Positions 1 through 8,749 of a stretch of DNA of 64,000 bases are shown here, piece by piece; the first letter of the stretch is position 1; the number at the start of each line of letters is the position of its first letter. Location: the NCBI GenBank assembly GCA_031265845.1, contig JAISCC010000061.1, forward strand, positions 1 to 64,000, given 5' to 3'. Under the pieces are notes generated by a model, which saw only the letters and a program-made list of their open reading frames with translations, was not told the DNA's origin and ran no database searches. The DNA is from Treponema sp. (GTDB taxonomy: Bacteria > Spirochaetota > Spirochaetia > Treponematales > Breznakiellaceae). Made by a program: the position numbers and the translations under genes.

Positions 1-74
1 AGCTGCTTGCTCGCCGCCAGCGTCAGCGGATACAGCCTCGTCCCGCTCCCTCCCGCCAATATTATCCCTTTCAT
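1..74 (-). CDS. rmlA: Glucose-1-phosphate thymidylyltransferase, N-terminal fragment
   Basis: Only the first 24 codons are inside the window. They read [18 protein letters not shown] and onward to ASKQ, the nucleotide-binding start of RmlA/RfbA-type sugar nucleotidyltransferases, which make dTDP-glucose, the first step to dTDP-rhamnose. The ATG at 74 is preceded by a GGAGG-rich ribosome site (about 77-88). It is the last visible gene of the minus-strand glycan operon and follows the exporter ATPase. Another hexose-1-phosphate nucleotidyltransferase of the same superfamily is possible because only the N-terminus is seen. Confidence 0.8.
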   Translation of the reverse strand, partial: MKGIILAGGSGTRLYPLTLAASKQ

Positions 75-158
75 CCTCCTCCCTCCTTCAAGTCGACAGA
101 ATCCCCATTATCATTAGTAAAATTTCCTTTTTCATCTCTAAAATCCGCGAGCCTTCAT

Positions 159-902
159 TTACGCATTGCTCATGGAAGCCTCGTAAGCGGAGCAAACTTC
201 TTCAACGCCGCCCGCCATAACCACGCCGCCTTTTTTCAACCAGAGCGCCTTTTCGCACAGATTTCGGACGCTCGTATCGTCATGGGAAACGTACAGCAAT
301 GTAGTGCCGCCCGCAAGCATCTCTTTCATGCGTTTTTCGCACTTTTTCTGAAAAGCTATGTCGCCTACAGCAAGCACCTCGTCAACTATCAAGATGTCAG
401 GCTTCACTAGCGTTGAAAGCGCGAACGCCAAACGCGCGTACATTCCTGACGAATAGTTTTTAAGCGGCATCTGCATAAACTCGTCTAGTTCGGCGAAAGC
501 GACAATTTCATCCCGGCGCTCCAGCATGAATTTTTTGCTGTGGCCCAACAGGGCTCCGCCCAACACAATGTTTTCTTCCGCAGTCAATTCGGCGTCCAAG
601 CCGGCGCCTAACTCAATAAGCGGCGCTATGCTTCCGTTTACTGTAATGGAACCGGTGTCGGGATCAAGTATTCTACAGATTAGTTTTAATAACGTCGATT
701 TGCCGGAACCGTTGGCTCCTATTATCGCCAGAGATTCGCCTTGATTCATCTCAAAACTGATGTCTTGCAACGCCCAAAATTCTTTGAAATAGAGTTCTCT
801 TTTTACAAATTTTATAATATATTCTTTCAGACTGTCCGTCTTTTCAGAGGCTATATTAAAACGAATCCCTACGTTTTCAACTTTAATGATCGGATTATTC
901 AA
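159..902 (-). CDS. wzt: Polysaccharide ABC exporter ATPase (Wzt/TagH type)
   Basis: 247 aa cytoplasmic ATPase that would power export of a lipid-linked polysaccharide with the permease encoded just upstream (912-1703). Visible motifs: Walker A GANGSGKST near residue 62, the signature YSSGMYARLAF near 150, and Walker B DILIVDEVLAVGD near 170. The YSSGM signature is typical of the O-antigen/teichoic acid export subfamily rather than importers. The protein ends soon after the nucleotide-binding domain, so it lacks the C-terminal carbohydrate-binding domain found in some Wzt proteins; chain-end recognition is probably absent or done elsewhere. The start is a TTG at 902 with a GAGG-like site upstream, 9 nt after the permease stop. 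Confidence 0.9.
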   Translation of the reverse strand: MNNPIIKVENVGIRFNIASEKTDSLKEYIIKFVKRELYFKEFWALQDISFEMNQGESLAIIGANGSGKSTLLKLICRILDPDTGSITVNGSIAPLIELGAGLDAELTAEENIVLGGALLGHSKKFMLERRDEIVAFAELDEFMQMPLKNYSSGMYARLAFALSTLVKPDILIVDEVLAVGDIAFQKKCEKRMKEMLAGGTTLLYVSHDDTSVRNLCEKALWLKKGGVVMAGGVEEVCSAYEASMSNA

Positions 903-911
903 AAAACAACC

Positions 912-1703
912 TCAAATATACAAAACAAACTTTCTTTTTGTGATCGAAAAAGACCATAGCCCAATGACAAGCGTTACAATCGCCATAAGGGCGCCTGACG
1001 CAATGCTGCTCATACTCACCGCCTTCGCCCACAACCCAAAACTGCGGAACATGTCAATGTAGATGAACATGGGATTAAACTGCTTGACTCCGGACTGGAG
1101 GGGTTCAGGCAACAGGGTCACCGGATAGAATATCGGGGTAAGATACAGCCAAATGGTGCTGATAATCCCCCACAAATACTGGGTGTCTCTAAAAAACACC
1201 GCAGATTGAGCCAGCAACAATCCAAGTCCAAGACAAAACACGTATAACTCAGCGACCGGTATGATTATCAACACAATGCGCCACGTTAAGGGGCTGTGTG
1301 TTATTATAACGACCAAAATGAGCGCGATTAACGAAAAAAACAGGTTCACCAGTTCGCTCGTAATAGACGAAACGGTGAATATATATTTTGGTACAAACGT
1401 CTTTTTTAAAAGGGCGGCGTTTCCAACAATCGAAAAAATGGACCGCGACACCGCGTTTGCCATAAACGAAAACATCATGTTGCCAATCAAAAGATACACC
1501 GCAAAATTGTCAATGTTCCATTTGAACATCTCGGAAAACACTATATACATCACCATCATCGTAAGAAGAGGGTTCAGCACGCTCCACAAATAACCCAGTA
1601 CACTGCGCCGGTATTTGAGCTTTACATCCCTGACAACAAGTTGAAAAAAAAGTTCTCTATAGCTAAAAAAGAAATTAAAACGCGCTATGATTGTCTTTAA
1701 CAA
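912..1703 (-). CDS. wzm: Polysaccharide ABC exporter permease (Wzm type)
   Basis: 263 aa inner-membrane ABC-2 permease, the partner of the ATPase at 159-902. About six hydrophobic segments are visible, and the N-terminal amphipathic stretch ends in RDVKLKYRRSVLGYLWSVLNP, the hallmark of the Wzm/TagG/RfbA permease family. Together the two proteins would flip or export an undecaprenyl-linked glycan across the inner membrane. Translation appears to begin at TTG 1703, preceded by AAGGA about 8 nt upstream; no in-frame ATG fits the family N-terminus. It lies 54 nt downstream of the LoaP-like gene, which fits processive antitermination of a long polysaccharide operon. Confidence 0.9.
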   Translation of the reverse strand: MLKTIIARFNFFFSYRELFFQLVVRDVKLKYRRSVLGYLWSVLNPLLTMMVMYIVFSEMFKWNIDNFAVYLLIGNMMFSFMANAVSRSIFSIVGNAALLKKTFVPKYIFTVSSITSELVNLFFSLIALILVVIITHSPLTWRIVLIIIPVAELYVFCLGLGLLLAQSAVFFRDTQYLWGIISTIWLYLTPIFYPVTLLPEPLQSGVKQFNPMFIYIDMFRSFGLWAKAVSMSSIASGALMAIVTLVIGLWSFSITKRKFVLYI

Positions 1704-1757
1704 ATCTGTATCCTTCGTGCCTGCAAACCAAATTCCATCGGCAAATTTCCACCTTCT

Positions 1758-2267
1758 TCACTTCGCTTCTTCAATAAAATCAAAAGACAGCCACACGGTA
1801 CACGGTATCTTTTCAGATACAATTTGAACTGCGGCGCATTTCTGCCGTTTGTTTACTTTTATGATTTTTCCTTCATATTCTCTCAAGGGGCCGCTAATTA
1901 TTTTGATTTTCGCCCCTTCCTGGACGACTTTTGACGTTTCAATGACGCCGTTATGCCGCTGAAGCCAGCGGGCAAATTCCAAATCCCCGCCGCGCAGACA
2001 CATATCGCCGTCTCCATATCGCAACGGACGGCTGATATACCGAAAACGGATTAACCCATCCCACGCGGGCGATTCATCGCTCACCATGAAGACATATCCT
2101 GGCACCAGGGAACGGAATTCTTTGCATCGCTTTCCATGCTTTACAACATGCCGTTCAGCAATAGCTGAAATCACCTTGTAACCGGATTGTTTAATGAAAT
2201 TCTCTACTGTACGCTCTTGTCCTGAAAAACAGGCGAGGCAGTACACAGATTCCCCGGTACTTTTCAT
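1758..2267 (-). CDS. loaP: LoaP/RfaH-like specialised NusG antiterminator
   Basis: 169 aa. The N-terminal NGN domain (SVYCLACFSGQERTVENFI, then RSLVPGYVFM) and a C-terminal KOW domain (EGAKIKIISGPLREYEGKII) match NusG paralogs. Its place in a polysaccharide operon points to LoaP or RfaH-type operon-specific antitermination rather than housekeeping NusG. I chose ATG 2267 because the NGN domain starts there and a GGGAG site lies about 9 nt upstream; the longer frame to 2372 has no homologous content. It has its own promoter (2419-2447) and a structured leader (2360-2400). It probably keeps RNA polymerase reading through wzm, wzt and rmlA. Confidence 0.82.
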   Translation of the reverse strand: MKSTGESVYCLACFSGQERTVENFIKQSGYKVISAIAERHVVKHGKRCKEFRSLVPGYVFMVSDESPAWDGLIRFRYISRPLRYGDGDMCLRGGDLEFARWLQRHNGVIETSKVVQEGAKIKIISGPLREYEGKIIKVNKRQKCAAVQIVSEKIPCTVWLSFDFIEEAK

Positions 2268-2359
2268 ACTAAACACTCCCTCAAGCTTACACATCGAAAA
2301 CATGAGATGGCATAGATGGGTTAGCCGTCCGCCGTTGCGGATCAAACGACCCGTTTTCA

Positions 2360-2400
2360 GGGAGTCGCGCATACGGCTGACCGTACACGCGCCGCTTCCC
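2360..2400 (-). promoter_or_regulatory. Structured leader hairpin ahead of the LoaP-like gene
   Basis: A long imperfect inverted repeat: outer arms GGGA/TCCC, inner arms TACGG and CCGTA around a TCAG loop, with GCGC pairs between. It falls in the roughly 145-nt untranslated leader of loaP, between the predicted start site (about 2412) and the ATG at 2267. LoaP proteins are known to need an RNA hairpin in the target leader, so this is a candidate recognition element; that link is inference. Confidence 0.5.
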
Positions 2401-2418
2401 TGTATAGTAATGGTAATT

Positions 2419-2447
2419 AATGTACCACATCATAAAAAAAAAATCAA
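2419..2447 (-). promoter_or_regulatory. Sigma70-type promoter for loaP
   Basis: On the minus strand: TTGATT (2442-2447), 17-nt spacer containing a T-run, TACATT (2419-2424). It overlaps the glf stop codon, so it would restart transcription inside the glycan operon, giving loaP-wzm-wzt-rmlA its own transcript. Confidence 0.5.
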
Positions 2448-3544
2448 TAGTACAACTCATTTTTTTTCACATCCAACGCTTTTGCGATTACCGTATCCAT
2501 ATCATAGTATTGATACCGCCCAAGGCGCCCGCCAAAAATGACATCACGGCGCTTGTCCGCCATCTCTTTGTATTTGAGATACAAAGCGTTGTTTTTCTCG
2601 TTGTTCACCGGATAGTACGGCTCAAGCCCTTTTTCCCACGCGACCGGATATTCACGGGTGACAACCGTATTCGCCTGCCTGCCAAATTCAAAATGCTTGT
2701 GTTCAATGACGCGGGTGTACGGAACCGACCGCTCCGTATAGTTCACGACGGCGACGCCCTGATAGTTCTCTTCGGCAAACTCCTCGGTCTCAAAACGCAA
2801 CGAGCGGTACTCAAGCGCTCCATAGCAATAGCCGAAAAACTCATCGATAGTCCCGGTATACACTATTTTTTCGGCGATGCGCCCGTTTTTTTTACTAAAA
2901 TCAGCATAGTCCGTATTGAGTCTAACCTCGCTGCCTGAAAGCAGTTTTTCAACTATCTGCGTGTAACCGCCCATCGGAACGCCCTGATACCGGTCGTTGA
3001 AGTAGTTGTTGTCATATATAAAACGCAAGGGAAGCCGTTTGATAACGAAGGCGGGAAGCTCCGTACAATCCACGCCCCACTGCTTTTCGGTGTACCCTTT
3101 TATCAGCTTCTCATAAATGTCGCGCCCTGCGAGAAACAGCGCCTGCTCCTCAAGGTTTTTTGGTTCTGTAACGCCGGCTTCGGCGCGTTGCTTTTCAATA
3201 ACGGTCATCGCTTCCGCAGGGGTCTTGACGCCCCACATTTTGCTGAACGTGTTCATATTAAACGGCAGATTGTACAGTTCATCTTTATAACGCGCAACAG
3301 GCGCGTTGATGTAGTTGTTAAATTCGGCGAATCTGTTGACATACTCCCACACGGTTTTGTCGTTAGTGTGAAAAATGTGCGCTCCGTACCTGTGTACATT
3401 GACGCCGTTGATGTTTTCGGTGTAAATGTTTCCGGCAATGTGCGGGCGTTTGTCAATGACAAGACAGGTCTTGCCCCACGCAACCGCTTCATGCGCGAAC
3501 ACCGCGCCAAACAGACCGGCGCCGACAATCAAATAATCGTACAC
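2444..3544 (-). CDS. glf: UDP-galactopyranose mutase
   Basis: 366 aa flavoenzyme that converts UDP-galactopyranose to UDP-galactofuranose, the donor for galactofuran chains. The N-terminus YDYLIVGAGLFGAVFAHE is the FAD-binding Rossmann motif, followed by GAHIFHT, KQWGVDCTELP and the C-terminal FGGRLGRYQYYDMD, all diagnostic. Length is normal for the family. It begins with GTG at 3544, directly abutting the TAG stop of the galactofuranosyltransferase, so the pair is translationally coupled: one gene makes the donor, the other uses it. Confidence 0.96.
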   Translation of the reverse strand: MYDYLIVGAGLFGAVFAHEAVAWGKTCLVIDKRPHIAGNIYTENINGVNVHRYGAHIFHTNDKTVWEYVNRFAEFNNYINAPVARYKDELYNLPFNMNTFSKMWGVKTPAEAMTVIEKQRAEAGVTEPKNLEEQALFLAGRDIYEKLIKGYTEKQWGVDCTELPAFVIKRLPLRFIYDNNYFNDRYQGVPMGGYTQIVEKLLSGSEVRLNTDYADFSKKNGRIAEKIVYTGTIDEFFGYCYGALEYRSLRFETEEFAEENYQGVAVVNYTERSVPYTRVIEHKHFEFGRQANTVVTREYPVAWEKGLEPYYPVNNEKNNALYLKYKEMADKRRDVIFGGRLGRYQYYDMDTVIAKALDVKKNELYY

Positions 3545-5140
3545 CTATTTCTCCGTCAAGCCAAGATGTCCCCGCCAAAAATCTTCGGTGATGAAGCGGC
3601 GGTAATTCTTGACATAATCTGCGGCTGTTCGCTTAAACTTCACACCGAAAACCCACAACAACTTCAAGAGCCGCGCCGTAAGCGTCACGCCGGCAAGCAG
3701 GCTTTCAAGCGGGTTTTTTCCCGCTTCTTTCGCAGCGTATTGCTGGACATCCCGAAGCAACGCGGCGGAATCCGTTGCGCCAAGCCATTCTATCCCCCGG
3801 CAGTAATCCTCCACCGCCATCATCATCAATTCGGCGTCGTTGAACCTGAAAAACGCTATTCTATAGAATATCTTGATAAAAACCATCGCCTGAAAATACA
3901 GTCTGCCACAGCCTCGAAAAGCGGAGTCTCTGTGCAGTGTCGCTACAATGAGTCGGTTGCGCATGGAATAGTAGTCTCTCCAGCCAGCGCGCCTTGCGGC
4001 GAAGGACTCATGGCGGACACAAACGCCGCTTACCACGACTTTCTCAAGCCGCTTGTTTCTCAATCCCCATTCCGTGTCATCGTATTGAAAAAAAAGCGGC
4101 AAAGCCAAGTTGCCGCTCAAAGCGTCATCAAGTTGGAAGCAGCAATACCACCACCCGCAATAATTCACCGGCATTTCAATCTCATTAAGGACTATTGACC
4201 TGATTTCAGCAAGATCATAGCCGCGCTTATGTTGTACAACGCCGGAGGGTTTTATAATTTCCCCAGACGCATGTTGAATATGCGGCTTGTCCATCAGGAG
4301 CATCGCGCCGCTTATCACGATGTCCGCATGTTCTTTTTTCAGCAGCCGGAGAAACAGGTAAGTGCGCGCCAGCGCGTCGTACGTAAAAAAGATGTCATCA
4401 TCCATAAGTACGATATGCGTCAGGTTGTACGTGTCCTTGTCGGCAAGCGCTTCAATCATACAACGCGAAAAACCGCCGGAACCGCCGCTGTTGATATTGG
4501 AAAAAAGTTTTATCGGTTCGCTCTCAATTTCTTCCTTCTTCAAGGTTCGTCCGTTGTCCGCAATGTACACCCGCACATGACCATTCAAAATTGAGCGGCT
4601 GTTGGAAAAGATCGTCTCATTAAGCAGAGCTATGTTCGTATTGATATAACGCTCCCGTTTATAGGTGCAAATGGCAAGCGCAAGGTTAATGTCCGGCAGG
4701 TCTTCGTCAACAACCGAGCGGTACGCGCCATCGTACACCTCCGAATCTTCAAACGCTCTGATCGTAAAGGCAAGCAAATCGCAGTCGCAATCGGGATAGA
4801 CAATCTCACATTCACCCGGTTCCCGCAAAGAAAACGTCTGTTTAGCCAATATTTTCTCAACAAACCCGCCTTCCAGCGCGCCTTTCAAGCCGCGGCGAAT
4901 CTGAAACCCGACAAGCGTCGTCTCAAAACATCCTTTTGCGGTCAACGCCAAAGAAATCTGTCCGACAACGGTATATTTCTTCCATTTTTTCAAAGCGAAG
5001 CTATTGTAATATGTTGTAAACGCCGCTTTTCCCCGGGCGTTAACGCTCATTTTTTTGTTTTGAAGTGTAATATCCGCGCCGTGCGCGCGAACATAAAGCT
5101 GATCTATTGTTTCAGGAAGCTGGAGGTTTTGTACTACCAT
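3545..5140 (-). CDS. GlfT2-like galactofuranosyltransferase
   Basis: About 531 aa, GT-A fold glycosyltransferase of family GT2. An N-terminal beta-sandwich-like region (NLQLPETIDQLYVRA) precedes the catalytic domain with LALAICTYKRERYI, NINSGGSGGFSRCM and the metal-binding HIVLMDDDIFF; WGLRNKR and an RHESFA motif follow. This layout matches the mycobacterial GlfT2 family, which polymerises galactofuranose. Placement beside glf supports that. Start: the frame opens at 5167, but family similarity begins near the ATG at 5140, which I prefer. The 5' end overlaps the preceding glycosyltransferase. Confidence 0.85.
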   Translation of the reverse strand: MVVQNLQLPETIDQLYVRAHGADITLQNKKMSVNARGKAAFTTYYNSFALKKWKKYTVVGQISLALTAKGCFETTLVGFQIRRGLKGALEGGFVEKILAKQTFSLREPGECEIVYPDCDCDLLAFTIRAFEDSEVYDGAYRSVVDEDLPDINLALAICTYKRERYINTNIALLNETIFSNSRSILNGHVRVYIADNGRTLKKEEIESEPIKLFSNINSGGSGGFSRCMIEALADKDTYNLTHIVLMDDDIFFTYDALARTYLFLRLLKKEHADIVISGAMLLMDKPHIQHASGEIIKPSGVVQHKRGYDLAEIRSIVLNEIEMPVNYCGWWYCCFQLDDALSGNLALPLFFQYDDTEWGLRNKRLEKVVVSGVCVRHESFAARRAGWRDYYSMRNRLIVATLHRDSAFRGCGRLYFQAMVFIKIFYRIAFFRFNDAELMMMAVEDYCRGIEWLGATDSAALLRDVQQYAAKEAGKNPLESLLAGVTLTARLLKLLWVFGVKFKRTAADYVKNYRRFITEDFWRGHLGLTEK

Positions 5141-6275
5141 GATTCGCCAATTCTTCACAAAGTTCATACACTTTGTCCATCATCCTGTCAAAGCTGTATT
5201 CTTCGTATACTCGTTGTCTGGCATTCGCCCCCAAACGGCTACGGAGTTCGCCGTCGTCAATCAAGCGCTGGATAGCGCGGGACAAGGCGTCCGCGTCGTT
5301 CACCGGCACGGTTAAGCCAGTCTTTCCGTCAACACTCACCAAAGGGACTCCGGTGGGCAAGTTGGTGTTGACGACAGGCTTGCCGTAGAACATGGCTTCC
5401 ATTTGCGCAAGCCCAAAAGCTTCGACATTGGCGTTGGACGGAAACACAAATACGTCGCAGTCCGCGTAAGCGGCTTTCAACTCCTCAAAGGGCAGGTAGC
5501 CGAGAAAATGGATTTTTTCTCCCAGTCCTTCCGCTTCAACGCGGGCTTTCAACTCGCATTCCAAAACACCCGATCCGGCGATGAACAGTTCCGCCCCCCG
5601 CACCGCCCGCATCGCCTGAATGAGGATGTCAATGCCCTTGTAATACACAAGCCTGCCTACAAAAAGCGCTTTTTTATTCTGTTTGTTGAACAACCTATCC
5701 ATGAGGTAATTAGCCATGGACACTTGTTCATAATCAGAAAATTTCAGGCCAAAAGGGATCACCCTGCACTTGTCTTTATACGGACCCAAGAAAGCCGAGT
5801 TGTCTATATGCGCCTGCGTCGCCGCCACAACAACATCCGCCCGGCGCAAAAACCATTTCAAAATGGGTGTTATGACTTTCAACAGTCTTCGCTGGCTGAT
5901 AATGTCGCTGTGCCACCACACAACAATTTTTCCCCTGTATCCCGAAAAGAGACAGGCCAGATCCGCCAATGGAAAGGGCGTGTGAAACAGCAAAATATCA
6001 TACTGTCTTGACAGCTTCCACAATTTGAATATGAAATCAAACGACACAGGCATTGAGTAAAGGACGCCAAGGCTTGAGGAGCGGATTACCTGAATGTTGT
6101 TCACAGTCGTCTCCTCGGCTTTACCTTGACTCTGGCATACCAGCACCTTCATATCACTTTTATCATTGAGCCCTTCCGCTATATTTTGAACGACTCTTTC
6201 AACTCCTCCCACCCACGGCGCGTAGAATTTGTTAATTTGAAGCACTTTTATCTTATCATTGCATTTTTTTTTCAT
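5112..6275 (-). CDS. GT4-family glycosyltransferase
   Basis: 387 aa, GT-B fold. N-terminal KVLQINKFYAPWVGGVERVV is the classical acceptor-side start of GT4 enzymes; the C-terminal half has KALFVGRLVYYKGIDILIQA, then VFVFPSNANVEAFGLAQMEAMFYGKPVV with the EX7E-type donor motif. It would transfer a nucleotide-activated hexose or mannose to the growing glycan at the cytoplasmic face. The start codon overlaps the stop of the beta-barrel gene (ATGA at 6272-6275) and its 3' end overlaps the GlfT2-like gene, so the three are one transcript. Confidence 0.9.
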   Translation of the reverse strand: MKKKCNDKIKVLQINKFYAPWVGGVERVVQNIAEGLNDKSDMKVLVCQSQGKAEETTVNNIQVIRSSSLGVLYSMPVSFDFIFKLWKLSRQYDILLFHTPFPLADLACLFSGYRGKIVVWWHSDIISQRRLLKVITPILKWFLRRADVVVAATQAHIDNSAFLGPYKDKCRVIPFGLKFSDYEQVSMANYLMDRLFNKQNKKALFVGRLVYYKGIDILIQAMRAVRGAELFIAGSGVLECELKARVEAEGLGEKIHFLGYLPFEELKAAYADCDVFVFPSNANVEAFGLAQMEAMFYGKPVVNTNLPTGVPLVSVDGKTGLTVPVNDADALSRAIQRLIDDGELRSRLGANARQRVYEEYSFDRMMDKVYELCEELANHGSTKPPAS

Positions 6276-7810
6276 TTATAATTATCCCATCTATGGCTTC
6301 CACTAAAAGTAACTGTCAGCGCAACGCTGAAGGGGCGATTTTTCTCATCTGTATTATGGTGGTAATAGTGACCGTCTCTGTCGCCAAGCGCCATTAGAAC
6401 GCCTAAAGACACCGCCATATTCGGAAACGGAACAACACGTATTCCCGGCACAAGCGTCATGGTGTTGTCATCAATGCCGTAGAGGAATTTGACGGCAAAC
6501 CGCAAATCACGCCACCCGGGTTTGAAAGAAAGGTTGAGCGCAAGATTGTTGCCTTTAATAAACTCGTTGGTTTTGCTCGTCAGTCCTTTCTCAATATCGG
6601 CTTCGGTCATCCACTGAAGGTCTGACTCTCCATTATAGAAATATTCAGCGCCCACCGTGAGTTTTTTTGAAAAAAAATCCCGCGCAACGCCGATGCTGCC
6701 GGAAAAAGCAACCGCACCCCATCTTCTTTCACGGATAGACGGCATCCATTGATCCTTTTCTGCCAATTCCTTACCTTTATCGCTCACCAAAATCTTTTCC
6801 CCCTCTACAAACTCGCTGCTTCCAATGGAGGCGAGTCCTTCAGCGTATACTTCGGTGTTCAGGATAGTTGTCTTGACTGAAAGCGCAAAGCGTAAAGGCA
6901 TAATCTCGCTATACATGACTCCGGCGTTGACATCCACTTTCTTGAAGGCGAGATTGTACTTGCCGCCCCAATAGATCAATTCCTGCTGAATGTTGGTCTC
7001 ACGAAAAAAATCATCACGCGCTATAGCGACGAATTCCAAACCGCCTATCCCAATGGGAATAGACAGCCGCGCTGTATAGGCGTCATTTTTTCCACTGTGT
7101 GTATAGCGAGCGACTTTCCTGGGGTACCACCCTTCCTCAATATCAGCATCCCCTTCATAATAAACATCCTCCCTATAAAATGCGCCTGCCCCGCGCTGGG
7201 AAGCTGACGGAACGAGCGCTAAAAGATTGGCGAAAACAAAATCTCTTGAAATTCCCCAGTTGTATGTAAATTTACCCGCCCGTAAAAAAACTTTGTTGTT
7301 TATTGAATAATCAAGGTAAAAAGCCTCCACCGCAATGGCAAATGAGGGAAAAGAAAACGAGAACGTCGACCTAACCCCAAACGTATCGGAAATCTGGTAA
7401 TTGAGACCCAGGGAGGATGTCATAATGACGGCCGGCAACCGGGTTTCTTTATAATGAGGGTATTCATCCCAATACCACGGCGCTTCATCCCATCCGGGGA
7501 AATAGCCTCCGGTAAAAGAGTAGTTCGCGCTTAAGCTGAAGCCTTTTTTCTTGAAGTTGGAAGACACGGAAGCCGACGCCGGAGGCTTGGGCTGCGGCGC
7601 CGCAACGGCAGGCTTTGCCGGCGCCTCCGTCTGGTTGGACGCATCGGCTGCCGGCGTTTTCTCTTCAAATAGAGAATCAATGTCGCTTAACGCGCCCACC
7701 GCGTCCATATCCAATAAGCCGTCAGATCCCTCATCTTCCACGGTCTGAGCCTTCAAAAAGAGCGCATTACATAAAAATAAAAAAATCGCGCCTATAATGA
7801 GTCGTCTCAT
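6272..7810 (-). CDS. Outer-membrane beta-barrel protein, function unknown
   Basis: 512 aa. A signal peptide (about residues 1-22, hydrophobic IGAIFLFLCNALFL, cleavage near KAQ) is followed by a Pro/Ala-rich linker (about 55-85) and then about 420 residues of alternating aromatic and polar strands with Gly/Tyr-rich turns, as in porin-like barrels. I do not recognise a named family. It overlaps the LolA-like gene upstream and the GT4 gene downstream by ATGA junctions, so it is made together with a lipoprotein-carrier homolog and glycan enzymes. A role in placing a glycan or lipid at the cell surface is inference from context. Confidence 0.75.
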   Translation of the reverse strand: MRRLIIGAIFLFLCNALFLKAQTVEDEGSDGLLDMDAVGALSDIDSLFEEKTPAADASNQTEAPAKPAVAAPQPKPPASASVSSNFKKKGFSLSANYSFTGGYFPGWDEAPWYWDEYPHYKETRLPAVIMTSSLGLNYQISDTFGVRSTFSFSFPSFAIAVEAFYLDYSINNKVFLRAGKFTYNWGISRDFVFANLLALVPSASQRGAGAFYREDVYYEGDADIEEGWYPRKVARYTHSGKNDAYTARLSIPIGIGGLEFVAIARDDFFRETNIQQELIYWGGKYNLAFKKVDVNAGVMYSEIMPLRFALSVKTTILNTEVYAEGLASIGSSEFVEGEKILVSDKGKELAEKDQWMPSIRERRWGAVAFSGSIGVARDFFSKKLTVGAEYFYNGESDLQWMTEADIEKGLTSKTNEFIKGNNLALNLSFKPGWRDLRFAVKFLYGIDDNTMTLVPGIRVVPFPNMAVSLGVLMALGDRDGHYYHHNTDEKNRPFSVALTVTFSGSHRWDNYK

Positions 7811-8586
7811 TGATCGTTTACCATCTCCAAATAGGTTTTTGAGAAGATATAATCGCCAACCCCGGTAAAAGAAGGTTTCGTGATAGTTATCAAGGTTCTT
7901 TCTTTAACAAACACGCCGTTTACATTGGCGCCTTTAAGCGCGTCTTCAAAAAGAATCTGTTTGGGAACATACCGGTCTCCCATTTTGTAGTAATCAAGAA
8001 TAGCCGAAGTACGCAAAAGCTGTCCTGAAAGGCTGCAATCTTCACTTTTACGCACCAATCCGTCTTCGCTTATCCACAATCTCATTCTGGGATACTGTAC
8101 GCCCCTGGATTTTGAAAGCAATGTGAGAAGCCTGCACTTGTACTTGCCAAGCGTCGCATCTTCTCCGGCAATCACTTGGTAATCTTGAGATAAAGTTGAG
8201 CGCGTGAAATCGGAATTACTGGCGTTGGTGTTTTGAAACCGGTCGCTGCTGCTCGTCGTGTTAAAGCGCTTGCTCTCAGGATCATAAAACCACAGCGTGC
8301 CGCCCTGTTTGAGGTAGCCCTGTCCGCGGCTTATACTCGGCTGGAGGATCACAATGACATACGCTTCTTGAGCGTCCCGTCTGAAAATCGCCGCCACAGT
8401 TGTGGTCCGCGCCTGTCCCGGCTTGTCTTCAACAATGGTATATTCCGCAGAAAAATCAGTGTCAAGGTAACTGACCAGATCATCCGCCCGTCTCAGCAAT
8501 TCCACGTCCGTAAGGGCGTTCAACGAACTGATCATCAAAACCGCAAAAAGTGAAGAAAAAACAACCCTCGCTACTATACCTTTCAT
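7807..8586 (-). CDS. LolA-like outer-membrane lipoprotein-sorting protein
   Basis: 259 aa. Signal peptide at the N-terminus (GIVARVVFSSLFAVLMISSL, cleavage after NA), then the LolA/LolB-like half-barrel fold with ELLRRADDLVSYLDTDFSAEY, QPSISRGQGYLKQGGTLWFY and RLWISEDGLVRKSE. It matches the 'outer membrane lipoprotein-sorting protein' family, which is often encoded with FtsX-type ABC exporters. ATG 8586 is chosen because the signal peptide begins there; the longer frame opens with TTG at 8622, inside the predicted -35 box. A promoter with its -10 only 8 nt before this ATG predicts a leaderless mRNA. Confidence 0.8.
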   Translation of the reverse strand: MKGIVARVVFSSLFAVLMISSLNALTDVELLRRADDLVSYLDTDFSAEYTIVEDKPGQARTTTVAAIFRRDAQEAYVIVILQPSISRGQGYLKQGGTLWFYDPESKRFNTTSSSDRFQNTNASNSDFTRSTLSQDYQVIAGEDATLGKYKCRLLTLLSKSRGVQYPRMRLWISEDGLVRKSEDCSLSGQLLRTSAILDYYKMGDRYVPKQILFEDALKGANVNGVFVKERTLITITKPSFTGVGDYIFSKTYLEMVNDQ

Positions 8587-8594
8587 GGTATTAT

Positions 8595-8622
8595 AATATA
8601 CCACATTATAATGCTTTTTCAA
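8595..8622 (-). promoter_or_regulatory. Leaderless-type promoter of the LolA-like gene
   Basis: Minus strand TTGAAA (8617-8622), 16-nt spacer, TATATT (8595-8600), then 8 nt to the ATG at 8586. There is no ribosome-binding site before that ATG. Transcription would start at or within a base or two of the start codon. Confidence 0.55.
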
Positions 8623-8693
8623 TTTTTCCCCCTTATTTTAGCAGAAATTTTCTCAAAACTTCAATTTGCGGCTCCGATCCTTGTAATTGCCCG

Positions 8694-8725
8694 TGGGAAA
8701 AACCGGATTTCAATCCGTTTTTTCC
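8694..8725 (-). terminator. Intrinsic terminator-like hairpin after the Lol-like ABC genes
   Basis: Near-perfect inverted repeat with arms GGGAAAAAACGGAT and ATCCGGTTTTTCCC around a TGAA loop (minus-strand reading). It lies 25 nt after the last FtsX-type permease gene and before the LolA-like promoter, so it probably separates the two transcription units. The T-run is inside the right arm rather than after it. Confidence 0.55.
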
Positions 8726-8749
8726 CAAGCGTCATTTTCAGAACGCGCC

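Noticed and set aside
3188-4198. Long plus-strand open frame of 336 codons across glf and the galactofuranosyltransferase
   Set aside because: It is antisense to two clearly homologous genes, crosses their junction, and its protein has no recognisable motif.
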